A stretch of DNA of 64,000 nucleotides. It comes from CBDCYS01 sp965226245. GTDB taxonomy: Bacteria; Acidobacteriota; Terriglobia; Bryobacterales; UBA6623. This document shows positions 34,830 through 43,077 of this stretch, piece after piece. The position numbers were made by a program, and so were the translations under genes. The notes beneath the pieces are model-generated. The model made no database searches, had not been told where the DNA came from, and saw nothing but the letters and a program-made list of their open reading frames with translations. Position 1 is the stretch's first letter; each line of letters starts with the position of its first letter. The stretch covers positions 4,464,001-4,528,000 of the forward strand of contig CBDDCL010000015.1 of the NCBI GenBank assembly GCA_965226245.1. Reading direction: 5' to 3'.

Positions 34830-35355
34830 AGATCCCCATTCCGGGGCATTGGGCGGCACGCGCACGACGAACTGGTAGAGTCCGGCGCAACACGGGGCGG
34901 CGCCCGCGTATAAAACGTCCGCCGGAGGAACCGCGATGCCGCCGATCGTAAAGGTCACTTCGTTGATCAGGTTCGCCAGGCCTTGCGAGTCCGGCAGCGC
35001 CTGAGAAGGGATCTGGCCGGGAAGCTGCGTGAAGACGCCTGTATAGTTGAGACCCGCAAACCTTACCGGGAACCGTGCCGGGTTCCCCGAAACCCCGTGG
35101 ATCCCCGCCAGACTCAGCCCCATCCATCCGCCGAACGAAAACCCTTCCGCGGGAGCTGCAACAGCTTCGAGGTGAGAGCGGGCCGTGTAGAAGCCATCAG
35201 TGGAAGGGGGGTTGAAGGACACGGCGCCGCCTTCCGGGGGCAGGGCGCCCGATTCCACCTTGAACTGCTGGATCAAATGAGCCGTGAAAACCGTGTTGGC
35301 CGCAAACGGAATAACGGTGCGGCTCTGGTCTCCCGAGTCGCCCCATCGCGCGGAG
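34830..35355 (-). pseudogene. Secreted InlB/TIGR03437-type protein, C-terminal fragment
   Basis: Minus-strand codons from about 35355 encode an InlB B-repeat-like segment (FNPPSTDGFYTARSHLEAVA, EGFSFGGWMGLSLAG) and a TIGR03437-type end (GLNYTGVFTQLPGQIPS, VPPADVLYAGAAPCCAGLYQ, FVVRVPPNAP). Such modules end large secreted Bryobacterales proteins. The 5' side is cut by dispersed repeat copy C and the 3' side loses homology near 34830. It is a remnant. Confidence 0.7.
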
Positions 35356-35560
35356 ATTCGTGTCAAACGTGGCAGAAAATTCGGGAACCAGATTTGGAGC
35401 CCCGACCGTAAGGGAGGGGTTAGCCGCTTCGACGCGCCTCATCCGCCAGCGGCCACGCTCCCCTCTTTAGTTGCGGCTCGTCCGCGTCAGGCATTGTTGG
35501 GGCTGTTGGGGCGTTGCTGGCGGGACTCATTTGGCAAGTTCGCGCCGCAAATCCGGGGAT
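35354..35560 (+). repeat. Dispersed repeat copy C
   Basis: AGATTCGTGTCAAACGTGGC, AAAATTCGGGAACCAGATTT, GGGGTTAGCCGCTTCGACGC and GTTGCGGCTCGTCCGCGTCA match copies A and D. The repeat cuts the InlB/TIGR03437-like gene at its left edge and continues to about TTGGCAAG (35556). Confidence 0.7.
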
Positions 35561-35843
35561 CTTCGGCCAGGCGAAGCGTTCTTTCCGCTGCTTCATCGTC
35601 CGGTTCGTGATGCCTCGGGATCAGTCCGCTGAGGCTCTCAATCGCCGCCAGGATGCGACAACCGATCCATGGTTTTGGCAGCTCTGCAACCAATGAGTAA
35701 CGGAACTTCCGTACTATCGGTTTCGCTGATGGATTGGGGACTATCAGGCTATAGACAGCTCGCCGCCGTTCGTTGTATTCAATAGAATAGACGGGTCTTT
35801 CGCCCGTTTGGGACAAAGCAGCCGCACTGGATTCGGAGGAAAT
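35561..35843. other. Stretch without clear gene
   Basis: A minus-strand ORF (35816-35487) reads RPVYSIEYNERRRAVYSL and PIVRKFRYSLVAELPKPWIG but ends inside the dispersed repeat and has no recognised family. It may be a small gene remnant. Otherwise nothing is seen up to the RBS of the PilZ-DnaJ gene. Confidence 0.3.
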
Positions 35844-36785
35844 ATGTCAGCAAGACAGCAGCGCCGGCAGAAACGCCAGACCCAGAAACGTCCGGTCGGT
35901 TTGCAACTGGAAACCGCCTCGTCCAACGGCAAGGCGGCCGCGATGCCCGCCACTCTCGTCGATTTCAGCGAGTATGGCTGCGGGCTGCAAACGACCACGC
36001 CGCTGAACGTCGGCGAAATGGTCACCGTCAAGAATCTGGGGTTTCCAAACCGAGAGAACGGAGTCACCACAAGGAAAGCCCGGGTTATTTACTGCCGACT
36101 TTACGACGAAGGTATTTACCGCTTGGGGCTGGCCTTTGAGGAAGAGCCCGGCACGAAGCACAAAAGCACCAACGGCCAAGCCCAAATGGCCCCAGACAGC
36201 TCCTTACCCGACTACTACGAAATCCTCCAAGTCAGCCCACAGGCGGATCTCGAAACTATTCAGCGCGTCTACCGGATGCTGGCGCAGCGATTCCATCCCG
36301 ACAACACCGAGACGGGCAATGACACGAAATTCCGCCTTGTGCTGCAAGCCTATCGCGCTTTGAGCGACCCCGAGACGCGCGCGGCTTACGACGTAAAACA
36401 TAAAGCTGCCGCGGCCTTACGGTGGCGGATATTCGACAAGCCGGACGATGTTGACGGATTCGAAGACGAAAACAAAAAACGCTGGGCCATTCTGTTGGCT
36501 CTGTATATGAAACGAAAACGTGAACCGGAGAAGCCTGGAGTCAAGCTCAGGGATCTGGAGGTCTTGCTGGGATGTCCCCGAGAGCACCTGCAGTTCAGCC
36601 TCTGGTACTTGCGGGGAAAGGCCCGCGTTTTGGCCGCGGACAACGGATACTACGAGATCACGCCGGAAGGCGCCGACGCGCTCGAGGCGGCCGGCTCCGA
36701 TGTGCTTCCGAAGATGCCGAAGCTGCTCGAGCAGCCTGGTGCAACCACGCAGAGCGAGCCAACGGGCGGCCGCGGGCCCAGTTGA
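35844..36785 (+). CDS. PilZ and DnaJ-domain fusion protein
   Basis: The start ATG 35844 follows GGAGG; 313 residues. Residues about 15-105 form a PilZ-like domain (RPVGLQLETASSN, PATLVDFSEYGCGLQTTTP, RKARVIYCRLYDEGIYRLGL), but the N-terminal RxxxR motif for cyclic-di-GMP is only partly visible. A J domain follows (DYYEILQVSPQADLETIQRV, YRMLAQRFHPDNTE, with HPD), then a winged-helix-like C-terminal region. The combination suggests a signal-coupled co-chaperone, but its partner is unknown. Confidence 0.88.
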   Translation: MSARQQRRQKRQTQKRPVGLQLETASSNGKAAAMPATLVDFSEYGCGLQTTTPLNVGEMVTVKNLGFPNRENGVTTRKARVIYCRLYDEGIYRLGLAFEEEPGTKHKSTNGQAQMAPDSSLPDYYEILQVSPQADLETIQRVYRMLAQRFHPDNTETGNDTKFRLVLQAYRALSDPETRAAYDVKHKAAAALRWRIFDKPDDVDGFEDENKKRWAILLALYMKRKREPEKPGVKLRDLEVLLGCPREHLQFSLWYLRGKARVLAADNGYYEITPEGADALEAAGSDVLPKMPKLLEQPGATTQSEPTGGRGPS

Positions 36786-36864
36786 TTGGAACCCTGCCAT
36801 CGGTAGCCGTGCAGGGTCCCGCCAAAGTGTACATTCAAGGGCGGGCAGTGTGGCCCATCGCTGC

Positions 36865-38910
36865 CTAAAACGTCCAGCGGAAGCTTGAATAGCCGACGTG
36901 CGCGTGGTAGTTCTGCCGCCCGCTGAACTGCTCACTGTAGTTGTAGAACTGCCAGCCCACATTCCAGGACAGGTTCTTGTTCAGTTCCAGCGAAACCCTT
37001 GCCAGTGGAGACTGGTAGCTGAGCGGGAAGCTGTTCCGCACGTCGCCGTCAAAGCTGAAGTTCGGATAGGCGGGCGTCACGCCGGAGACGAACGACGGGC
37101 TCCCCTGAGGGTCGCCGGTGTCCTTCGAAATCGTGTATCCCAGATAAAGCAGCAGCCTGTCGTGAGCCTCAATGCGCGATCCTAGATAGAACACGTGCAG
37201 GTTGCTCGTATAAAAACTCCCGCGCACCGCTTCGGGTTCAATTTCGCGGAGGAAATTGAAGATACCGGATCTGGTGTCAATGTCGAGCTTGGTGTAGCTG
37301 GCGTCGAACGTGAAGTGGCCCGTGGGGGCGGACCAGGAAGCGTTCGCTCCAACACTGCGGCTGGTCGAGCTGTGGTTGATCAGTGACGCCCCGTTGTCGT
37401 TGACTGCGTTTTTGAATTGGAAGCCTACGACGAGCCCGTCTTTGCGCCACTGGACTCTTCCGCGTTCGGTGTGAAATTCACGTTCGCTGACGGGAGTGAA
37501 AGGACGGTCGGCGCTTCCCGCCTCGGCGTCAAACGATACTCGCAATCGGCGCAGCGGCTGCCAGCGAAAGCCGCCGCCGCCGGAGTTGATCTCGTTGTCT
37601 TGTCCGGCAAGGGGTGTTGAGAACTCGAAGCTTGGAAAACGAAACGCTTCGCGAGCGCGAACGCGACGGGTGGAGAACCTGTAAACACCGTAGAGTCCGA
37701 ACCCGGGGACCGGACGGAAGTTCGCTTCGGTGGCGTTCGAAATATGGCGAACGCCCAGTTCTTCGAATTGGATAAATTCGTTTGTGAAAAGGCTGGTTTC
37801 GAGAAATGAAGCTTGGCCGAGTATTCGCGTGTTGTTGATCGCGGTGGTATTCGTGATCGTCCACTTCTCCGACGGCATGAATGTGACGCTGAAGTCTCCG
37901 GTTCCCTGCTTGCGGCTGGCGTCACCCAAGACAACCGTTTGACGCAAGGTCGACAGCCCGCGGGCCGCGTTGACCGCTGTCACGGCTTCGCTCAGGGCAA
38001 AGTTCCGCCGGCCTCCGGCATACACGTAACGCCCGTGAAACCCCAAGATGTGTTCTTCCTCAGTTCGAATGTTGATGCTCGTCACCGGCGTGTTGCCGTG
38101 AATGGGTTCGTCCCGCCGCAGCCCCGAGACCTCCTGAACGTTGCTCGGAACGCCCGGGGTCAGAACGCCCGGCAACTGTGACGCGTCAGCGTACTCGGTG
38201 TCTTCTTTATAGTTGTCAAAAGCCTGCAGAAACGTGATCGCCAAACCGGCCACGCGCAGGCTGGCTCCGGCGCGGTATTGGTTGTTCACTTGACGCAGAT
38301 TGTTCGAGAACCGAATGAAGTTCTCTTTACTAAACGCACCAATGCCGCTTCCCACGGCCTGGGACGAAAACCCCGGGCCGTTATGGTTGTTGCGGTCGTA
38401 ACCCAGCAGCAGCTCGATGCGGCGGCCCGGAAACAGCGTCAAGTCGTGGTTCTGAAAGATGCGCTCGGAGTTTACGCCATGCTCCCCGTTCCACAGCGAG
38501 GGCAGGCGGTTGAAGTAGTTGACGATGCGAAACCGCATGTCGTAGCGATAGACGGCGTTCTTTTCGGCGCGCAAGGAGCTGGCCTGGTAGGGATCCTGTC
38601 CCGTCCCCAGCGTCTGGAATGAAAACTCGTCGAAGTACTTGCCTTTGCCGTCCTCGGTATTGATGCGGAGCTGGCCTTCGAGAAACCGGAAGCCATTACC
38701 GTAGTTGACGCTGCTGCGATAGACATCGCGGTTTCCGCTGACGTCGCTCATGCGGTAGCCCACCTCAAATGAATTGGAAACCGTATAGGCTCCGGCCTTT
38801 TCGATGTCGTCATTGCGGCCGGGCGTCGGCGCGACCACCGGCTGGGCGAAAACGATGGCGGGATAGGCCCACGCCGCAAAGCACATCGAGATGAGGCGCC
38901 AGGTCGTCAT
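36865..38910 (-). CDS. MtrB/DmsF-like outer-membrane beta-barrel
   Basis: The 681-residue protein has a signal peptide (MCFAAWAYPAIVFA) and a long series of alternating aromatic-ended strands through to a C-terminal SSFRWTF, as expected of an outer-membrane barrel. It overlaps the upstream decaheme cytochrome gene by ATGA (38907-38910) and has the size of MtrB (about 700 aa). MtrB/DmsF barrels embrace a periplasmic decaheme cytochrome for electron transfer across the outer membrane. The N-terminal CxxC of gammaproteobacterial MtrB is absent. Family assignment rests on context and length. Confidence 0.8.
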   Translation of the reverse strand: MTTWRLISMCFAAWAYPAIVFAQPVVAPTPGRNDDIEKAGAYTVSNSFEVGYRMSDVSGNRDVYRSSVNYGNGFRFLEGQLRINTEDGKGKYFDEFSFQTLGTGQDPYQASSLRAEKNAVYRYDMRFRIVNYFNRLPSLWNGEHGVNSERIFQNHDLTLFPGRRIELLLGYDRNNHNGPGFSSQAVGSGIGAFSKENFIRFSNNLRQVNNQYRAGASLRVAGLAITFLQAFDNYKEDTEYADASQLPGVLTPGVPSNVQEVSGLRRDEPIHGNTPVTSINIRTEEEHILGFHGRYVYAGGRRNFALSEAVTAVNAARGLSTLRQTVVLGDASRKQGTGDFSVTFMPSEKWTITNTTAINNTRILGQASFLETSLFTNEFIQFEELGVRHISNATEANFRPVPGFGLYGVYRFSTRRVRAREAFRFPSFEFSTPLAGQDNEINSGGGGFRWQPLRRLRVSFDAEAGSADRPFTPVSEREFHTERGRVQWRKDGLVVGFQFKNAVNDNGASLINHSSTSRSVGANASWSAPTGHFTFDASYTKLDIDTRSGIFNFLREIEPEAVRGSFYTSNLHVFYLGSRIEAHDRLLLYLGYTISKDTGDPQGSPSFVSGVTPAYPNFSFDGDVRNSFPLSYQSPLARVSLELNKNLSWNVGWQFYNYSEQFSGRQNYHAHVGYSSFRWTF

Positions 38911-39836
38911 CGTCTGAAGAGTGAATCCACGTTCGAGCCGTGGATGCGGGCGTGGCAGGTGACACAGTTCTGAAAGCGCGGTTCAGCAATGTTGTGAAAC
39001 GGCGTGTTGGGGCTCGGAATGCCCCCTCCCCGAGGTCCGAAGCCTACTACGCCGTTGTGGCATTCCAGGCACAGCGTAAAGACCGCGGGCCGGTTCAGCA
39101 GCCGGGCGTTGGTGCTGCCGTGCGGGTTGTGACAAGCCTGGCATCCCTCGACTCGCACCGGCGGGTGCTCGTGCAAGAACGGTCCGCGCTTGTCGGTGTG
39201 GCATTTCACGCAGGCAATGTCGCTGCCAAAAGCGTGAGAGACCATCCGCGGCGACTGCGCTGTCGCCCAAGTGGACGTTGGCGCGCCGTGGGGGTTGTGG
39301 CAGTCAGTACACTCGATCGCCCCCTCGTTCACACGATGTTTGAAAGGCAGCTCGAAACGCGCGCGAACGTCGAGATGGCACTCGTAACAGACTTCGCGCT
39401 GCTTATCGGCAAGCAGGTTTCGGCGCTCCGGCGAGTGATGAACGGAGTGGCAACTGATGCAGCTCACCTCTCCCGTCGAATGGGACGAGCGGCGGATCTC
39501 TGCCTTTCCTATGTCTTTGCTGTGACAGGTAAGGCAGCGGCTGATGACTTGACCCGGTTCCAAGAATGGAAAGCGCGTGATCTTCGACTTGTCTCCCATC
39601 CCCTTGACGTGGAGTTCACCCGGTCCGTGACAGCCTTCACAGCCGGTTTTTTCAGGGGGAGCGTCTTCGAGCGCGATCGATTTAAAGTGCGGATTGCGGT
39701 TGAACCCGTGCCATAGGTCGGGATGGCAGGCCTGACAGACCTGGCTGCCGATGAACTTGTTCGGCTCGGGCGGCTCTTGCGCAACGAGCCTTAAGCCCCC
39801 AACTAGCAGGAGAGAGATGATCCAAAGCAAGACCAA
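38907..39836 (-). CDS. Decaheme c-type cytochrome (MtrA/DmsE type)
   Basis: The product (309 aa) has an N-terminal signal segment and ten CxxCH motifs: CQACH, CEGCH, CLTCH, CISCH, CYECH, CTDCH, CVKCH, CQACH, CLECH and CVTCH. This count and spacing is typical of periplasmic MtrA/DmsE/PioA decaheme cytochromes. With the overlapping downstream barrel it forms a probable outer-membrane electron conduit. No outer-surface cytochrome (MtrC/OmcA type) is seen next to it. Confidence 0.95.
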   Translation of the reverse strand: MVLLWIISLLLVGGLRLVAQEPPEPNKFIGSQVCQACHPDLWHGFNRNPHFKSIALEDAPPEKTGCEGCHGPGELHVKGMGDKSKITRFPFLEPGQVISRCLTCHSKDIGKAEIRRSSHSTGEVSCISCHSVHHSPERRNLLADKQREVCYECHLDVRARFELPFKHRVNEGAIECTDCHNPHGAPTSTWATAQSPRMVSHAFGSDIACVKCHTDKRGPFLHEHPPVRVEGCQACHNPHGSTNARLLNRPAVFTLCLECHNGVVGFGPRGGGIPSPNTPFHNIAEPRFQNCVTCHARIHGSNVDSLFRR

Positions 39837-40316
39837 TACAGTATTTTATCCAGCTATCTTGGGGGTGGGGGTGCCGGCCCTGGTCCACCCGGCCGACCAG
39901 GACCACAACAGTACGAGCAACAGCAAAAAGCGAATGATCGTGGGGCTGCAGACGCCCGGACAGAGGCGCGGACGGAAGTCCGCGGTCGGGCAGAAAACAG
40001 ATGCCCGTGCCCGCTTCCCGCGTTACGCGGTGGACGACGTGCCGGGGCGGCGGAGAGCTTTGCAGTTGCTTCGCGCCCTCGACCGCGGACTTCCGTCCGC
40101 GGCTCTGTTTCGGATCTGCGGTGCAGCTAAACGTCGCTGCCGACCTGCTCTTGCCATCGGTTTGGGTTCAGGTAGCGCGCTATGCGTACCGGCGCAGAGC
40201 ATGTTGCTCTATGCGGGCGCAGAGGCGCGGACGGAAGTCCGCGCTCTTCCATCGCAAATGCCATCACTTGGGCAAGCGAATCCAGTGGGCTTTAGCCGGC
40301 TCTACCCGGCCAGCCA
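39837..40316. repeat. Long-hairpin repeat H3 and half-copy
   Basis: GACAGAGGCGCGGACGGAAG and GTCCGCGGTCG (39960-39989) are mirrored at 40077-40107 (GACCGCGGACTTCCGTCCGC, GGCTCTGTT), a ~30-bp stem around a ~90-base loop. A lone half-copy (CAGAGGCGCGGACGGAAGTC) is at about 40221-40248. The stem shares the ACAGAG and GCGGTCG ends with H1 and H2. No gene is seen in the rest of the stretch upstream of the decaheme cytochrome. Confidence 0.65.
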
Positions 40317-40475
40317 TCAAGGGCGCCGGGCTAGAACTGCTTTGAGAGGGCCCGGATTGTCGCGGATTTCGCGTTCGAGTTCCTGCAGTTCACGGTCGAC
40401 GATATACCACGCGACGCACGATCCGACCGTGCTTTCGATGTTTTTGCCGCGGCGATGGTCGATGAGAGCCAGCAT
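40317..40475 (-). CDS. Small helical protein, unknown
   Basis: A 52-residue minus-strand ORF reads MLALIDHRRGKNIESTVGSC, VAWYIVDRELQELEREIRDN and PGPLKAVLARRP. The amphipathic helix is protein-like, but no family is recognised and there is no clear RBS. It could be a remnant of a larger gene. Confidence 0.3.
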   Translation of the reverse strand: MLALIDHRRGKNIESTVGSCVAWYIVDRELQELEREIRDNPGPLKAVLARRP

Positions 40476-40843
40476 CAGCTCGGCTCGTTTTTTGATAGAC
40501 CTTCTGTACTTTTGTCACCGGGACCTTTGGGTAGCTTAGTCTCAGGGGTTGACTGTAAGCCTCTCTCGACTCATGAGTACCTGCATTGGGCTTGCCCCCT
40601 GGGGTGAGACAAATAGTTTAGACACAGTTGACCGTTCGCTGGTTTTTGCTGGCCAGCGGCGGCCCTTTGCTTCATAATAGCTCCCGGTTGGTGAAGCGGA
40701 GGCGGGCTCTGCGGGAGCGCAACCCGCCAAGGAATAACCAACTGGAAACTCATCGAGACGATGGGCCGGGGCGTGAAGCCGTCCGCTTCGCGCCCCACTC
40801 CTGCACAAACCCAGTCCATCGGATCGAAAGATTTCCCCATGCC

Positions 40844-41794
40844 TCAGAAAACTCCTTCCGCCACTGCCGCCGAATCCGCTGGCGGCGCTCCCAGCTTCTG
40901 CTCGAACTCCGCCGGCGGACAATAGCCCAGCGCTGAATGCAAGCGCTTCTCGTTGTACACCTTCTCGAGAAAGCGTCCGATCGATGCGCGCGCTTCGGCC
41001 AGGTCGCGGTACTCCGAGCGGTAGACCTCCTCGTACTTCAGCGTCTTCATGAAAGACTCCGCTTTGGCATTGTCGTAGGGGTTGGCTTTGCGGCTCATGC
41101 TGATGGTGATTTCGTGCTGCTTCAATAAGTCGACGTAGCCGTTGGCGGCATACTGCACGCCGCGGTCGGAGTGATGCGCCAGCCCGGCACCCGGCCGCCG
41201 CTGATTGAGTGCCATCCGTAACGCGGCGATCGTCAGCTTCCCTTCCAGCGTGTCCTCCAGCGCCCAGCCGACCACCCGCCGCGAGTAAGCATCTAGAATC
41301 ACCGCCAGGTAAACGAACTCCCAGGCCAGCCGGATATAGGTGATATCAGCCACCCAGAGCTGGTCCAAACCGCTCAGGACGATCTCACGGGCCAGATTGG
41401 GATAGACGGTCAGGCCGTGACGCGAGTCGGTGGTCAGCACGAATTTCCGCCGCCGCAAACACAGCAGATTGTCCTCCCGCAGAATGCGCTGCACCTTCTT
41501 GGGATTGATGACCCAGCCGCGGCGCCGCAACTCGGCGGTGATGCGTGGCCGCCCGTAGCTGGAGAACTCCAGCGCGATGCGCTGGATGGTGTCACGCAGT
41601 TCCAGGTCCGCATCGGGCCCCTGCTTCTCAGGCTGCCAGCGGTAGAAGCTGGCGCGCGGCAGCTCCGCCAGCTGACACATCCGCTGGACGCTCATCGGCG
41701 GCGGCTCCTGGACTTGTTGCCGGATCTGGTGGCCGACAGCGGTTTTCCAGTCGAGGCCTGCAGCTTCCGCTGTTGTTCGATGCGCTGCAAGCAC
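40844..41794 (-). CDS. IS3-family transposase OrfB
   Basis: The product (316 aa) has an N-terminal HTH-like part and the rve integrase core: DQLWVADITYIRLAWEFVYL (D1), HHSDRGVQYAANGYVDLL (D2) and DNAKAESFMKTLKYEEVY (E), followed by YNEKRLHSALGYCPPAEFEQ. It overlaps OrfA by about 100 bases in the -1 frame, consistent with programmed frameshifting to make OrfAB. Confidence 0.93.
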   Translation of the reverse strand: MLAAHRTTAEAAGLDWKTAVGHQIRQQVQEPPPMSVQRMCQLAELPRASFYRWQPEKQGPDADLELRDTIQRIALEFSSYGRPRITAELRRRGWVINPKKVQRILREDNLLCLRRRKFVLTTDSRHGLTVYPNLAREIVLSGLDQLWVADITYIRLAWEFVYLAVILDAYSRRVVGWALEDTLEGKLTIAALRMALNQRRPGAGLAHHSDRGVQYAANGYVDLLKQHEITISMSRKANPYDNAKAESFMKTLKYEEVYRSEYRDLAEARASIGRFLEKVYNEKRLHSALGYCPPAEFEQKLGAPPADSAAVAEGVF

Positions 41795-42057
41795 CGCTTT
41801 AAAAAATCGATCTCCATGGCCTGGCGGCCGACCTTGCGCTCCAGCTCCGCCGTGCGCGTTTCTTCCCAGCGGCGTTTGCCTTCACCGGGGAAGGCGTTGC
41901 CGGGACCTTGGCGAAACTCTCGCCGCCAGCGGTGCAGCAGGTTGGGATTGATCTCAAAAGCGCGGCTTACTTGAGCTGCCGAGGCGCCTTGCTCCAGCCG
42001 TTCCACCGCCGACAACTTGAATTCTTGCGTGAATTTCCGTCGAGACAAACTCATCAC
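41692..42057 (-). CDS. IS3-family transposase OrfA
   Basis: The product (121 aa) begins with KFTQEFKLSAVERLEQGASA, an HTH (AQVSRAFEINPNLLHRWRRE) and a leucine-zipper-like helix (TAELERKVGRQAMEIDFLKR). It provides the DNA-binding half of the transposase and ends in an overlap with OrfB. Confidence 0.93.
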   Translation of the reverse strand: MMSLSRRKFTQEFKLSAVERLEQGASAAQVSRAFEINPNLLHRWRREFRQGPGNAFPGEGKRRWEETRTAELERKVGRQAMEIDFLKRCLQRIEQQRKLQASTGKPLSATRSGNKSRSRRR

Positions 42058-42118
42058 TCATCCTCCGTTCACTGGATTTTGAGTCTAAACTGGTTGTCTC
42101 ACTTTTGGGGGCAAGTCC

Positions 42119-42265
42119 AGCATCATGAAATTCACGCCAAACGTGGCAGAAAATTCGGGAACCAGACTCGAGCCCCGACCGTAAGGGAGGGGTTAGCGGC
42201 TTCGACGCGCTCATCCGCCAGCGGCCACGCTCCCCGTTTTGGCTGCGGCTGGTCCGCTCAGGAAA
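42119..42265 (+). repeat. Dispersed repeat copy D
   Basis: GCATCATGAAATTCACGCCA, AAATTCGGGAACCAGACTCG, GGGGTTAGCGGCTTCGACGC and CGCTCATCCGCCAGCGGCC match copies A and C. It begins 3 bp after the IS3 element's right end. Confidence 0.7.
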
Positions 42266-42350
42266 ACGATGCTGGCCAGGGCAGCGATTGGCGGGACAGC
42301 TTTCGCTCAATCGGCACTTCGTATGCCCTGTTACTTTTCACGACGGGCAG

Positions 42351-42848
42351 CTACGAATCCGCCGGCAGCGAAAAGCGAAAAGTAGTGGCCTTGGCTACTC
42401 GGGTGTAGTCCTCTACCGCCATAAATACAGAGTCCGTCAACGACCCGGCATTGAAGGCGATGCGGTCGTTTTCGAGGATTGACTCATCGACGTAAAGATC
42501 GAACGGAAGAATTGGTTCTCCGAACGGAGGAACCGAGCCGGGCACGAGCCCCGTCAATTCCTTTAATTCGGCCGCGCTGGCAAAGCGTGTCTTTCGCACT
42601 TCGAAATGTGCGCGAATCGCTTGTGAATCGACTCGCAAAGCAGCACTGAGGACGAAAAGCCGAAAACTCTCGCCGACCTTGAGCAGCAGAGCTTTCCCCC
42701 CAACGCGAATGTCTTCCCCCCGGACACGAGCCGAGTCTTCGGAGGTAACGGTCGCTTCATGGTGAAGTTCGCGGTACTCCGCTTCGCTCTCGTCAAGAAA
42801 TTGGCGGATTTTTTCGAGGATCTTCGGATTTGTCATCTTCAAAAGCAT
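42351..42848 (-). CDS. YbaK/EbsC-domain aminoacyl-tRNA deacylase-like protein
   Basis: The product (165 aa) shows the YbaK/ProX fold: HHEATVTSEDSARVRGEDIR, GGKALLLKVGESFRLFVLSA, RFASAAELKELTGLVPGSVP, PFGEPILPFDLYVDESILEN, and FNAGSLTDSVFMAVEDYTRV. These proteins hydrolyse mischarged aminoacyl-tRNA in trans. The start could be either 42848 or ATG 42836. Confidence 0.88.
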   Translation of the reverse strand: MLLKMTNPKILEKIRQFLDESEAEYRELHHEATVTSEDSARVRGEDIRVGGKALLLKVGESFRLFVLSAALRVDSQAIRAHFEVRKTRFASAAELKELTGLVPGSVPPFGEPILPFDLYVDESILENDRIAFNAGSLTDSVFMAVEDYTRVAKATTFRFSLPADS

Positions 42849-42883
42849 TGCTGAAGGAAGGGAGCCGGGTCAAACTCTAACCA

Positions 42884-43024
42884 AAGATATTTGAAATTTC
42901 GTTCGTGGGGAACAGAGCCGCGCCCGCAAGGGTGCGGTCGAGGGTAGTCAGTGCGTCGGGGCCGCCACCGGAATGCGGTCACTACCAGACTCGACCGCAC
43001 CCTTGCGGGCGCGGCTCTGTTCCG
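42884..43024. repeat. Long-hairpin repeat H2
   Basis: GGAACAGAGCCGCGCCCGCA and AGGGTGCGGTCGAG (42909-42942) form an exact 34-bp inverted repeat with 42990-43023, around a 47-base loop. CCAAAGATATTTG (42884) precedes it, as in H1. Confidence 0.8.
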
Positions 43025-43030
43025 GCGCGG

Positions 43031-43064
43031 AATTTTCTGCCACGTTTGACACGAATCTCATGAG
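43031..43064 (-). repeat. Dispersed repeat copy E (boundary fragment)
   Basis: On the minus strand CTCATGAGATTCGTGTCAAA and ACGTGGCAGAAAATTC match the edge of copies C and D. Only about 34 bases of the repeat are present, directly after hairpin H2. Confidence 0.6.
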
Positions 43065-43077
43065 CAGGTACCTACGG

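Larger units (their letters stand above)
40591..42115 (-). mobile_element. IS3-family element
   Basis: CTTGCCCCCTGGGGTGAGAC (40591) and an inverted copy (42083-42115) share the segments CTTGCCCCC, GTGAGACAA and AGTTTAGAC. It contains two overlapping transposase frames and about 220 bp of non-coding DNA at its left end. No clear target duplication is visible. The right end lies 3 bp from dispersed repeat copy D. Confidence 0.85.
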
